A stretch of DNA of 36,606 nucleotides. It comes from an uncultured Christensenella sp. GTDB lineage: Bacteria; Bacillota; Clostridia; Christensenellales; Borkfalkiaceae. Positions 19,201 through 25,956 of this stretch are shown piece after piece (within the stretch, counting starts at the first letter, position 1; the number at the start of each line of letters is the position of its first letter). The position numbers and the translations under genes are program-made. The notes below the pieces were generated by a model that did no database searches, was not told the origin of the DNA, and worked only from the letters and a program-made list of their open reading frames with translations. The stretch is from the NCBI GenBank assembly GCA_910585705.1, contig CAJUER010000004.1, positions 1-36,606 of the forward strand, written 5' to 3'.

Positions 19201-20676
19201 ATCGCTGGATTCATCGAAGAAAATATAATCGCCGTTGCCCTTACCGTCGCCGTTGGAAATCATGTACGACGAAAGCTGACCGTTAATACTTCCGACGGAT
19301 ATTGCGCCGGTAAAAGTCGAGGGCGAGCCGACCGTACCCGAATCGGGATTGGTTGCAAGGTTTGTACCGAACGCACCGCCCGCGCCCGAGCTGCTTTCAT
19401 TGCTCGCCGCGCAGATAAGGCTTATACCCGCGTCCCTTATTTCTTCATAAATTTTGTTAAGAGCCTGACCTTCGTCGTCGCCTTCGATATAAATCGAAGA
19501 GAAGCCCGCCGAAGTTCCGAGACTCATGTTTATTACGTCGACGCCGAGATTAACGCAGTCTTCCAAAGCCGCAATAATGTCTTCAGAAGTTGCGCCGCCC
19601 AAATCTTTGCTGTTAAAGTCGTCCGTGAACACTTTGCAAATGACAAGCTGCGCTTCGGGCGCGGCGCCGCGAAAGCTGATTTTATTGCCGTTTGCGTCCG
19701 TCGCTATATTACCGTCTTTATCGGTATAGCTGTCCGCCTGACCCGCAACAATACCGGCAACGTGCGTACCGTGCTGTGAATACGAAGGATACACGTCCGC
19801 GTCTTTATCGGCATAGTCGTACGCGAAGGGCACTTTTGCATTTACATAAACGTCGTCAACGGTTATATTTTTACCCTTGTTTGACGAAAGCTCCGACGCC
19901 GCAAATTTCTTTTCGGAAAGTTTTTTCGCAACATAGCTCTTGTCCATTGCAAGCGTATCCGGCATTTTGCTGAACGCTTCGTGGGTGTAATCGAGACCGG
20001 TATCAAGTATTGCCACCGTCGTACCGCTGCCGTCATATCCGCAGTCGGACGAATCGTAAATACCCGTAGGATAAACGTTGCTGGGGTTTGTTGTCACGGC
20101 GCTGCGCGAACTCTTAACCGTCTGCGGATACGCATAAGTTTCCGAAACGTATACCGATTTAACCTGAGGCAGACTTTTTATTCCCGAAAGGTATTTGGTA
20201 TTGACTTCTATCGCAACGGCGTTAGTGACCGTATTGTATTTATAAACCACCTTGTAGTCTATATCCAGACTTGTCAGCGTATTTAAAAGATTTGTCTGCG
20301 CCGAGTTAATGCTCCTCAACTTTCTGCCGCCGTCGTAAGAAGAAAGATACTCGGAAGTATCCGCACCTTCGGGCATAGCTTCGATAAGGCTATCCCCTTC
20401 GAGTCTTACTATTACGGTCTGCGTACTGTCCTTAAACGACGACGAAATTCCCGCATTTTCAAGGACGGACGAAGAAAGATTTTTAAGGGCTACGCCCGAC
20501 ATATCTATTTTACCGGTTACGTCAGTCGTCGTTACCGTGTCATATCTTCCCGACGCCGTTTTAAACCCGTTTTTACCGCTTTTTGCAAAGGCAAGCGCGT
20601 TGCCCGCCGCAAACGTTACCGCCATGACTGCGGAAAGCGATAAACAAGCTATTCTGCGTTTTGTATTTGCTTTCAT
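13261..20676 (-). CDS. Giant membrane-anchored subtilisin-like protease (S8) with LRR_5 array
   Basis: 2471 residues. A signal peptide (1-30) and an I9-like propeptide (about 60-185) precede the S8 catalytic domain: D225 in VAILDTGLDY, H302 in QHGTHVAG, oxyanion N426, S677 in GTSMASP. A PA-like domain (about 480-630) is inserted between H and S, as in C5a-peptidase/lactocepin-type enzymes. Fn3-like beta domains follow (about 730-1200), then two Ig-like BIG2-type domains (about 1215-1295 and 1300-1405), a BspA-type LRR_5 array (about 1415-2135), a Big_3-like domain (about 2305-2390), a transmembrane helix (about 2399-2427) and an acidic cytoplasmic tail. No LPXTG motif is present; anchoring is by the helix. 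A GGAGG site precedes the ATG. The gene lies in the operon of a peptide importer, so it probably generates the peptides imported. Confidence 0.93.
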   Translation of the reverse strand: MKANTKRRIACLSLSAVMAVTFAAGNALAFAKSGKNGFKTASGRYDTVTTTDVTGKIDMSGVALKNLSSSVLENAGISSSFKDSTQTVIVRLEGDSLIEAMPEGADTSEYLSSYDGGRKLRSINSAQTNLLNTLTSLDIDYKVVYKYNTVTNAVAIEVNTKYLSGIKSLPQVKSVYVSETYAYPQTVKSSRSAVTTNPSNVYPTGIYDSSDCGYDGSGTTVAILDTGLDYTHEAFSKMPDTLAMDKSYVAKKLSEKKFAASELSSNKGKNITVDDVYVNAKVPFAYDYADKDADVYPSYSQHGTHVAGIVAGQADSYTDKDGNIATDANGNKISFRGAAPEAQLVICKVFTDDFNSKDLGGATSEDIIAALEDCVNLGVDVINMSLGTSAGFSSIYIEGDDEGQALNKIYEEIRDAGISLICAASNESSSGAGGAFGTNLATNPDSGTVGSPSTFTGAISVGSINGQLSSYMISNGDGKGNGDYIFFDESSDSNGIKRDFVKSLLGDKPRETFKYVIIDGMGEASDYTQSVMNELKDKSQGRTIAVISRGKNTFKDKIEILMSMGLEDDGTYTGADGVIIYNNVAGTVGMNVGEIENAIPAVSVNMDAGKLLRYDGNTKRNTGTIELCASYQAGPFMNDYSSWGTTPDLKLKPDITAHGGEIISTVAGGYEEMSGTSMASPNLAGFTALLRGKLKAEHPEYSPSQLTKLTNQLMMSTAITVYDREGLPYSPRKQGSGLATLSNVFSTNAYLSTEVAEDNRPKIEFGEDEKKNGVYTLDFAVTNFGDKQLSFNTKSIFFTETLASGGLAVAEKAHMFNGTNYADHIPAQWTVDKKAVSEGGTITVAAGSTAQISVKLTLSNSEKNYLDRSFANGMFIEGFLKLESTTEGQCDLTLPFMGFYGDWESAPMLDYDCYEISDFQQDTNYDDNTRPQASVWATQAYGTYTNEKYSMPLGSYLYTQDPDADQIYVDREHAVISRFDDYQKDRDASNYLTIYSIRALYAGLLRNAELVTYDLLDTATGELIKRDEVYRVNKARASGGSSVPAQVLLDLKPDDLGLVNNGKYQLDFHFYFKAEDKNKPEKQNDDNSFSMVFYVDYEAPVLADSRIRYYDYNDSSNRPQQKVYLDLDIYDNTYAQSVILCYQDGYVDGVPNLKLATKYITPVYRANKNGITTVSIEITDFYEKYNERLFVQIDDYAFNHRVHQISFSNSSEKNLPSEFEVVGDTEITLGVNQVYKVALDFKGEASISNFTWTSSKYSVAKVKNGEIFAVAPGTATITIGGANGSSKRIKVNVVESNTVLPNPAISFGTIENSDGSLVKATGTVNVNAGEKFKLDIVCNPWYYPAESLKLVWTSTNADIAEVDEYGNVKIKDTKGSAQISATLYENGIIASSANVLLRVQEPFTISNYTLTRYHGNGGVVKIPDDKNINAIGEEAFKDNDNITKIIIPRTVTQISEKAFINCKALKEVYFISEETIKPADAKLSTIRRRAFYNCTALEKIDFSNCKVITLDAEVFAGCVSLKEVVNMTNIGTMNDRAFYGCKSLERVDATGLHICGESVFENCTSVNELITGAYTAIGKRAFYGCKSLKTLTINNSAVSDSAFENCIGLESVDFFNALSAEKDNLFTIGARAFRGCNSLTTVTFSFGGTASVIGDKAFANCRDLQEFTLPEGLTNLGDSVFENSPVTIKTAASGSFTVDAHGTVYNGTKLMLAPKKITAGFEIAAGTTEIAPYAFSGCAFADGKILTVPDSVTKIGEGAFANSNLSKITLPAALSEISAHMFAGAALTEFTVGANIKTIGQSAFAENSLLETLDFASATALESIGEGAFADCNSLKAVTLPESLVTLGASAFLRCYALESAVIPSVTEMGNTAFAECRSLERVTFGGNATVTGAYTFYNCTALNSVTLGDAITSIGEGAFGKCSALESINLNNVTTVESNAFALCTALANVTNLDKIETIGANAFGNCGSLTELNLANAKFIGDGAFANTNYTKLSIPKAETIGDKAFYGGRESLINLPASLKSLGAAAFAKSVNLKEFVVNEANENFFTEDGVLYRVINAQDKTYELCAYPTAKVTPVSDSGTRIFRIKEGTVTIQAYAFANLNVSTIYRVELPYSVKTIGARAFYGSRISEFSFESINAPALLTEYTELGGDTSNLYLYYENFYDAFVNHVDGFVTSPKPSTMRLFYPTNGKGYDNYIYSNYFGEKKLLGELMDDTTREFINAVKSFDIEEINSWNNLEVNDANRAAVSSYSNKVKAAHELYNTITEQAQLNFLVDKDTGVNYLEHLYAVEEALKPVKSRFGISAKVTSLTVSPDSTHKSHYKAGEKFDMTGLVLIVNYDDFTTSVADLSKIAIAPGYDGELSELNVYVILQGYGVTINLSITVDGSGADVDEGGSGKTNVGLIVGCVIGGICFIAAATVAVGYLVLFLKKKSNSGKNGEATATDAEAEEAQENDVQTEEDVKSDEKED
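14270..16440 (-). repeat. BspA-type LRR_5 repeat array inside the protease gene
   Basis: I counted 27 units carrying a core like IGEGAFANCxxLxxVxLP. Examples are SEKAFINCKAL, NDRAFYGCKSL, GESVFENCTSV, GEGAFADCNSL, ESNAFALCTAL and GARAFYGSRIS. Units recur every 21-25 residues with a few longer spacers, such as the DGVLYRVINAQDKTYELCAYP-like segment near 2040. LRR_5/BspA repeats form solenoids that usually bind proteins or host and bacterial surfaces (family knowledge). The gene region can also expand or contract by recombination. Confidence 0.88.
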
Positions 20677-20734
20677 GTAAACCTCCGAATGATGAGAAAA
20701 GAATCTGAACTTAATCTGCTTAAAAATACCGCAA

Positions 20735-20755
20735 AAAGGGCAATTACTGCCCTTT
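20735..20755 (-). terminator. Intercistronic terminator-like hairpin
   Basis: On the minus strand, AAAGGGCA and TGCCCTTT pair around a 5-base loop and are followed by TTTTT. The hairpin lies in the 93-base gap between the large repeat lipoprotein gene and the protease gene. No convincing new promoter is visible in the remaining gap, so it probably acts as a partial terminator or processing site that lowers expression of the downstream genes. Confidence 0.65.
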
Positions 20756-20769
20756 GCTTATAATTGCGG

Positions 20770-23700
20770 TTACAGTGTTTCCTTGTATATGGTCAAAGCG
20801 ACTTCCTTCTTGTTTGCAAGAATGATTTTGTAATCGTCGCCGTCTTTGACGAACTTACCGTAATCCGTACCGTTGGGATTGAGTATACTAATCTCTCCGC
20901 TTGCGCTGATTTTGTAATCGAGAAGAGTCGTCTTACTTCCTTCGGTAACATAGAATACACCGCCGACGGAAAGATTGCTCAATCCGTTGAAGCTATATAT
21001 CTTATTTTCGCCGTCGATAAACTTGTCGGTGGGCGTAGAATCGCATTTACCGAATTCTATGGTCACTTTCAAACCGGAGTAATCGACCAAAGCGCGAAGC
21101 TTTGCGCCCGACGAATCGGTAAGAGTCAGCGCACACTGCGAGTTCGCCCTGTCGCGCAAATCAATCGTGTACGAATAAACATTTCCGTTATTGCCCTTGA
21201 GCGTGCCTATTCCGTTGAATTCAAACGAAACGGTATCGCTTACTTCCAGCTTTCCGTTCTCGCCGAGTGTTGCAAGATATGCGGAGTAGCCGTAAAGGAA
21301 ATCACACTTCACAAGTTTGTACGATTTGCCGTCCTTCGTGTATGCGCCTTCAACGTCTGAAGAACATTCAACGAACAAATATCTTGCACCCGTAACGTCG
21401 TCCATAAATTCCACGCCGAATTTTGCCGTAGCCGTATAAGAGTAAGTTGCTATAAGCATTCCGTTTTCATACTGCCTTGCAACGCCCTTTACATGATTGC
21501 TTGCGCCGAAACCGTTCATCTCGATATAGTTGCCGGTTATACTTGAAGTATACTCCCCTTTATAGCCGTCAATGCGGCTCGGAGAAATACAAACAATCGA
21601 AAGCGCTATATCTCCGTTCTGCAAGTATACCATAAGCTCGGTTACGCCGTCGTCGCTTACAAGCTGACTTACATAGAACATAACGTCTTCATGAGTTTCG
21701 GTATCTTTCACAATGAACGTAAGGTAGCCGCCGTCTTCGTTATGGTAAACGAATTCGGTGTTCTGACCGAACATTTTGCCATGCGCCTTCATCGCCGCAT
21801 TGATATCGCCGATAACAAGTTTATTATCGTCGTCGGGAACCAACCATTCACCCGTAAAGCCGTTGACGACATACAGCGTTGACGTCGCGCCGTCAAGGTT
21901 AAGCGTAAAATCCTCACCCATTGTAAGCGAGCCTGTTGCCGCGCCCGAAATCGTAATATTATTTGCGGAAGCGAATTTATAAGTGTAATTTGTTTCCGTG
22001 CTGCCGTTCTTTACCGTAAGCTTGCCGCCCGAAGCAAGGTTGCCCCTGCCGTCGAACGAGTAAACGTTGCCGCTTCCGTCTTTCAAATCAAGTCCGTACA
22101 TTTTATCGTGCTTTATGAAGTCAAACGAACCGCCCGAACCGTAAGTTACGGAGATTATATCGTTTTCTTCGTCGTAAGCAATGTTGTACGTTACGCCTTC
22201 GAACTCGAACGAACCTGTAAGCGTTGAGTTTACCAGAGTATACTTGCCCGCTTCCACGCCGTTGATTTTAATGTTGCCGACAACCGCAAGATGGTTTGAG
22301 TTACCATTAACGTCGTAATTGCCGAGTCCGTTGAACTCGATAAGCTCGAGATTGCCCGTTTCGCTTATCCAACTTCCCCTGAAATCGTCGTACAGGAAGA
22401 ATATCGCGTTCTGAATTATGGAGGAGTTTCTTATAACATAAATCTGTCCCGTAAGCGTATTGTCGCCCGCGTTGTAGGTAAGAAGTCCCAAAGGCAAGTC
22501 GTTATAATACAGTGAAATAACGGGTTTTCCATCCGCGTCGGTTGTAGATACATAAACCGCGTCGTAGCTGCCTATTTCGCCGTAATCGACGAACGCGCTG
22601 CCTACTCCGTTTACGCCTATGCCGTTGAAAGTAATTTCTACGGGATCGGTCTTGTTAAAGAAGTTCCATACTCCTACAAAGCTGTTTTCCCTGTAATACA
22701 TTTCTCCGCCGATTTCGATGAAGCCGTCCTGATTGAAGCCGACTCTCAAACCGCCGAACACAAGTTCGCCGTCCGTGTTTATGGTGTAAGTGCCCGAAGT
22801 TTTGCTTTCGTTCACTCTGTTGCCGTCTTTATCGTAACCGAACGTTACGAAGGTGTAGCCGCCCTTGCCATCGAAGATATACTGCTTTTTCGAGCTTGCG
22901 GATTTTTCCCATACGCCGTAATACTTATCGAAAGGCTTTAACTCGACGTAGTCAAAGGAAGTAACGTAGCCTTCGGCGTTGACCGCACAGTCCACCCTCA
23001 ATCCGTCGATGTCGATTATCAAACCGCCTTCTTTTTCCGTATAGGTGAACGCTTGCGTTCCGGACGAATAAACAATCGATCCCTTACCGTTTACTTCGAA
23101 GATATAAACCGTGCCGTTCGCGTCGTAATAATTGCCGTATTTGAAATTGTCGTGTTTTTTATACAATATTAAAGCGTCGGGCACGGGGTGATTTCCGTTA
23201 TCGTAAATCAACATCGTTTCCCCGTCAATCACGGCTTTAAAGGTCTGATAGGTATCAGCGCCGTCAAACGCTATTGCAATGAACGTATTATAAAGAACTA
23301 TTTCATTGCCGTCGTAAGAATAATACGAGGTGTGATTGAGCGCGCCGTCAAAGTAATTCAATGTGCCGTCTTTGTCCAATTTGACGTAGCTTTTAGCCGC
23401 GTCCTTAAACGAGTACTCTCCCGCAACTTCGGAATAATCAGCAAAACCGAGATAAAGCGTTATACCGTTGATGGGAATATAACCGTTCGGTACCCTGTTT
23501 TTAAGTTCCGCGTCGAAGTAGTAACCGTAAGAACGTTTACCGCTGTCCGCATTGATAAAGCCGTTAGAGTCAAGATCGGGCGTGCGGATGAACCAGTAAG
23601 ACATAGGAATGTAGACGCTGTCTACCGCTATATTCAATTCGTTTTTGGAATTGTAAGTTTCGTTGCCGAAATTCAGTTTAAGAGTAAACTGCTTTCTTCC

Positions 23701-25509
23701 GTCCGCGCTCTTATTTATTACGGGGAATTGGTTGTCGCCTTCAAAAATCCAGTCTTCCGAATGCCAGCCGAGTTTATTTAAAATCAAATCTTTATTTATA
23801 TTATCCGCATAACAGTTCAACTGAATTGCAGGGTTTGCCTCAACGGGAATAGTCGCGTCAACAACGCCGCCCTGACTAAGTCCGCCGGTAATGCTTCCTG
23901 TATACGCGTACTTACCGCCCGTAACGTCCGCAGAAGAATAAGCATAGGTTTTGCTTACGGAAAAGCTGTCGGCAACTATCGCGTCATATTCGACATAGCC
24001 GGCAATACCGCCCGCATAAGCATAAGCGTATTGCTCTATGCCGGGTCTGAGTCCGTTGGTGTTGCGCGCTTCGACCGAGCCCGTAGAATAACAACCCTGA
24101 ACGGAGCAGAAAGGACGCAGAACGCCGACTATTCCGCCCGAGTACATTGCGCCCGAAACGTTACCCGTAGAATAGCAGTTAATAACCGCCGACGCGACTT
24201 CGGGACTCTGAGCCTCGACGATACCGGCAATGCCGCCCGCCGCGTTTATACAGCCAGCAAGACCTTCAATGGTTACGGAAGACGAGCAAGCGTTTACTAC
24301 GGAAGTATAAGCCGAGCTGCTATTCCGATAAACCGAAAGCTGATAGCCGATAATTCCGCCGACGTAACCGAAGTATTCATCGTCTCCTACCACCTCTATC
24401 AAGCCGTTCGTCGTTTCGCAGCCGGTAATAGATACTCCGTAACCGTGTCCGACAATACCGCCGACAAAGAAAGAACTTCCTTCCTCCGCCGCATTTACGC
24501 TGATTTTAAAGTTGTCGAGTCTGAGGTTGTAAATTTCGGCGTTGCCGTTTTCGAGCATAGTCGAAGACGTGCTGCCAAACAAGCCTACAAAAGGCGTATG
24601 ATAAGGCTGATAAGTTTCTGAACTTATAAGAGTATCGGTGATATAAAAGTTCGAAATGGTTTTTCCGTTACCGTCAAAGTGACCGAGAAAAGGAAGTTCC
24701 TGCGAATTACCGATTATGAAAAGCTGCTCGCCTTTCATATCTATATCGTTTGCAAGCTTGTAATACGCCGACTTGAAGATCGAAGTGCCGGGCGCGTTCG
24801 TATTTACCATTGCGGAAATTTCGTACAAGTCTATGGGAGAAGTAACAATGAAAGGGTTATCCCTCGTGCCTTCGCCGCCTTCCTCCGCGCTCTTTTCACC
24901 GAACCACTGTCCGAGCGTAATGTCGCGAACCGTAATGTTTGTATCGTTTGTAACGGTAAAGGTATAAACACCCTTATCGTCGGGATTTATGACGACGGTA
25001 TTTGCAAGCACCTTCATTTTGGAGGTATCGTAATATACGCTCATGTCCACAGTGAAGCTGATTTGGGTACCGCCCTCAGCAATTATGCCCTTTTCGGTGT
25101 CGCCGTCTTCACTGCTGTATTTGATATACAAATAATCGTCGCCGTCGGGATCGCCCTTATCGAACGTTACTTCGTATTTGTGGCGAACGAAAATATCCAA
25201 AACGTTGACCACGCTGTCGGAAGTCATTTTGAACGAGTAATTTCCGTTGCCGTCTTTATTGATTTTACTGTCATTGACGGTAACGGTAGGCTCGCCTACA
25301 ACATTGTCCGCACAGGTTATAGAGAAGGAAACAGTTGCACCCTCTCTCACTTCGTAGCCGCTTTTAATATCGCAGTTGTAAGTTATACCCTCTACCTTAG
25401 TGAAGGTAATTAAATAATATTTGGGTTCCGAGCCGTCTACGCACGCAACGGCAAAGCCGAGACATAACGTACAGATTGCTATGAGAATACCTATTATAAA
25501 TTTTTTCAT
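20770..25509 (-). CDS. Large repeat lipoprotein: GLUG-type region plus tandem F-(D/N)-G-x-G modules
   Basis: About 1579 residues. The reading frame has ATG codons at 25515 and 25509. GGAG sits only 2 bases before the first but 8 before the second, so 25509 is preferred. The signal peptide ends in FAVAC, a slightly atypical lipobox. Two related beta modules follow (about 33-195, each ending in NxxITV-like strands). Next comes a GLUG/beta-helix region (about 200-560: GGIVGHGYG, GGIIGYQ, GGIAGIVE, GGIVGVL, GGIAGYVE), an InlB-like module (about 608-690, YYFDAELKNRVPNG), and about nine tandem modules of 75-100 residues to the C-terminus. It is the first gene of the operon, downstream of a promoter and a leader hairpin. 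I do not recognise the modules as a named family; surface binding is the likely role. Confidence 0.82.
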   Translation of the reverse strand: MKKFIIGILIAICTLCLGFAVACVDGSEPKYYLITFTKVEGITYNCDIKSGYEVREGATVSFSITCADNVVGEPTVTVNDSKINKDGNGNYSFKMTSDSVVNVLDIFVRHKYEVTFDKGDPDGDDYLYIKYSSEDGDTEKGIIAEGGTQISFTVDMSVYYDTSKMKVLANTVVINPDDKGVYTFTVTNDTNITVRDITLGQWFGEKSAEEGGEGTRDNPFIVTSPIDLYEISAMVNTNAPGTSIFKSAYYKLANDIDMKGEQLFIIGNSQELPFLGHFDGNGKTISNFYITDTLISSETYQPYHTPFVGLFGSTSSTMLENGNAEIYNLRLDNFKISVNAAEEGSSFFVGGIVGHGYGVSITGCETTNGLIEVVGDDEYFGYVGGIIGYQLSVYRNSSSAYTSVVNACSSSVTIEGLAGCINAAGGIAGIVEAQSPEVASAVINCYSTGNVSGAMYSGGIVGVLRPFCSVQGCYSTGSVEARNTNGLRPGIEQYAYAYAGGIAGYVEYDAIVADSFSVSKTYAYSSADVTGGKYAYTGSITGGLSQGGVVDATIPVEANPAIQLNCYADNINKDLILNKLGWHSEDWIFEGDNQFPVINKSADGRKQFTLKLNFGNETYNSKNELNIAVDSVYIPMSYWFIRTPDLDSNGFINADSGKRSYGYYFDAELKNRVPNGYIPINGITLYLGFADYSEVAGEYSFKDAAKSYVKLDKDGTLNYFDGALNHTSYYSYDGNEIVLYNTFIAIAFDGADTYQTFKAVIDGETMLIYDNGNHPVPDALILYKKHDNFKYGNYYDANGTVYIFEVNGKGSIVYSSGTQAFTYTEKEGGLIIDIDGLRVDCAVNAEGYVTSFDYVELKPFDKYYGVWEKSASSKKQYIFDGKGGYTFVTFGYDKDGNRVNESKTSGTYTINTDGELVFGGLRVGFNQDGFIEIGGEMYYRENSFVGVWNFFNKTDPVEITFNGIGVNGVGSAFVDYGEIGSYDAVYVSTTDADGKPVISLYYNDLPLGLLTYNAGDNTLTGQIYVIRNSSIIQNAIFFLYDDFRGSWISETGNLELIEFNGLGNYDVNGNSNHLAVVGNIKINGVEAGKYTLVNSTLTGSFEFEGVTYNIAYDEENDIISVTYGSGGSFDFIKHDKMYGLDLKDGSGNVYSFDGRGNLASGGKLTVKNGSTETNYTYKFASANNITISGAATGSLTMGEDFTLNLDGATSTLYVVNGFTGEWLVPDDDNKLVIGDINAAMKAHGKMFGQNTEFVYHNEDGGYLTFIVKDTETHEDVMFYVSQLVSDDGVTELMVYLQNGDIALSIVCISPSRIDGYKGEYTSSITGNYIEMNGFGASNHVKGVARQYENGMLIATYSYTATAKFGVEFMDDVTGARYLFVECSSDVEGAYTKDGKSYKLVKCDFLYGYSAYLATLGENGKLEVSDTVSFEFNGIGTLKGNNGNVYSYTIDLRDRANSQCALTLTDSSGAKLRALVDYSGLKVTIEFGKCDSTPTDKFIDGENKIYSFNGLSNLSVGGVFYVTEGSKTTLLDYKISASGEISILNPNGTDYGKFVKDGDDYKIILANKKEVALTIYKETL
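20900..23130 (-). repeat. Tandem 75-100-residue modules with an F-(D/N)-G-x-G core
   Basis: Cores occur near residues 805 (YIFEVNGKGS), 880 (YIFDGKGGY), 960 (ITFNGIGVN), 1058 (IEFNGLGNY), 1153 (YSFDGRGNL), 1240 (degenerate, KLVIGDINA), 1332 (IEMNGFGAS), 1432 (FEFNGIGTL) and 1509 (YSFNGLSNL). An outlying FDG near 718 may be a tenth. Each core starts a strand-rich stretch. Units are diverged at DNA level, so they are old duplications. Confidence 0.75.
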
Positions 25510-25542
25510 TGCCATCTCTCCAAAATTTATTTATTAATTACA

Positions 25543-25580
25543 CGGCGCAGCTATAAGCAACTGTCGCATATAGCACGCCG
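25543..25580 (-). promoter_or_regulatory. Leader hairpin in the 5' UTR of the protease/opp operon
   Basis: On the minus strand, CGGCG...CGCCG encloses a second stem GCTATA...TATAGC with a 13-base loop and a small internal bulge. It begins about 14 bases after the predicted transcription start and ends about 34 bases before the ATG. There is no U-tract after it, so it is not a terminator. A role in mRNA stability or as a binding site is inferred. Confidence 0.5.
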
Positions 25581-25600
25581 ATATTATCACACATAAAAAT

Positions 25601-25629
25601 ATTATACAGTACTGCGAATAAAAATTCAA
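25601..25629 (-). promoter_or_regulatory. Sigma-A promoter of the protease/opp operon
   Basis: Minus strand TTGAAT (25624-25629) and TATAAT (25601-25606) with exactly 17 bases between. The predicted start near 25594 gives an 85-base leader before the ATG at 25509. It is the only convincing promoter found ahead of this nine-gene series. Confidence 0.78.
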
Positions 25630-25638
25630 GTAAATTAT

Positions 25639-25651
25639 GCCCGTTTCGGGC
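25639..25651. promoter_or_regulatory. Palindrome adjacent to the operon promoter, possible operator
   Basis: GCCCG-TTT-CGGGC is a perfect 5-bp inverted repeat located 9 bases upstream of the -35 box of the protease/opp promoter. It lacks a downstream T-run in either direction. It could bind a regulator of the operon, but so short a palindrome may be fortuitous. Confidence 0.25.
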
Positions 25652-25912
25652 AAAAAACCATAACAGTTACTTATCAGTCCATAATTTGAGCTTATACCTT
25701 TTTTAGGCGGCAGATTGCGCGCGGACAAGCGGATAAAGTCGTAACACGGGCGATAATTGCGGGAAATACCGTAAAAACCTTTAAAAGCACAGAATAAATA
25801 CGGTTTTGAACTTTTATGCCTAATGTTTTTATATATAAGGTATAAGCGCCCTGTATATACAAGTTTATACGTTTTTTTTGCATAAATGTATATAGTTTCA
25901 TTTATAATGCAA

Positions 25913-25942
25913 AATACGCGCCCCGAAGACGGAACGCGCATT
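25913..25942. terminator. Rho-independent terminator of the SGNH hydrolase gene
   Basis: On the minus strand AATGCGCGTTCCG pairs with CGGGGCGCGTATT (13 pairs including G-U) around loop TCTT and runs into TTTT. The plus-strand side is followed by TTATTTTTG, so it could stop transcripts from both sides. It lies 15 bases beyond the stop at 25957. Confidence 0.75.
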
Positions 25943-25956
25943 ATTTTTGAGTTGTT

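Larger units (their letters stand above)
25516..25956. other. Intergenic region upstream of the 21-kb operon
   Basis: 440 bases without a credible gene. They hold the operon promoter (25601-25629), a leader hairpin (25543-25580), a palindrome next to the promoter (25639-25651) and the terminator of the SGNH hydrolase gene (25913-25942). Between about 25660 and 25910 the DNA is AT-rich with a more GC-rich patch at 25705-25770 that I cannot assign. A 135-codon reading frame on the minus strand crosses the promoter and has no family features. Confidence 0.6.

Noticed and set aside
24679..25413. 244-codon plus-strand reading frame opposite the repeat lipoprotein gene
   Set aside because: It is a mirror of a well-supported gene with signal peptide and repeats; there is no ribosome binding site or recognisable domain.
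25510..25515. Upstream ATG (25515) as the start of the large repeat lipoprotein
   Set aside because: GGAG is only 2 bases from this ATG; the ATG at 25509 has normal 8-base spacing and gives a typical MKKF lipoprotein start.
25639..25651. GCCCG-TTT-CGGGC hairpin as a terminator
   Set aside because: It is followed by A-rich or mixed sequence rather than a T-run on both strands and has no gene ending nearby; kept only as a weak operator candidate.
25534..25941. 135-codon minus-strand reading frame
   Set aside because: It runs through the operon promoter, leader hairpin and an upstream terminator, has no ribosome binding site, and its composition (many Tyr, Cys and Ile) looks like translated non-coding DNA.
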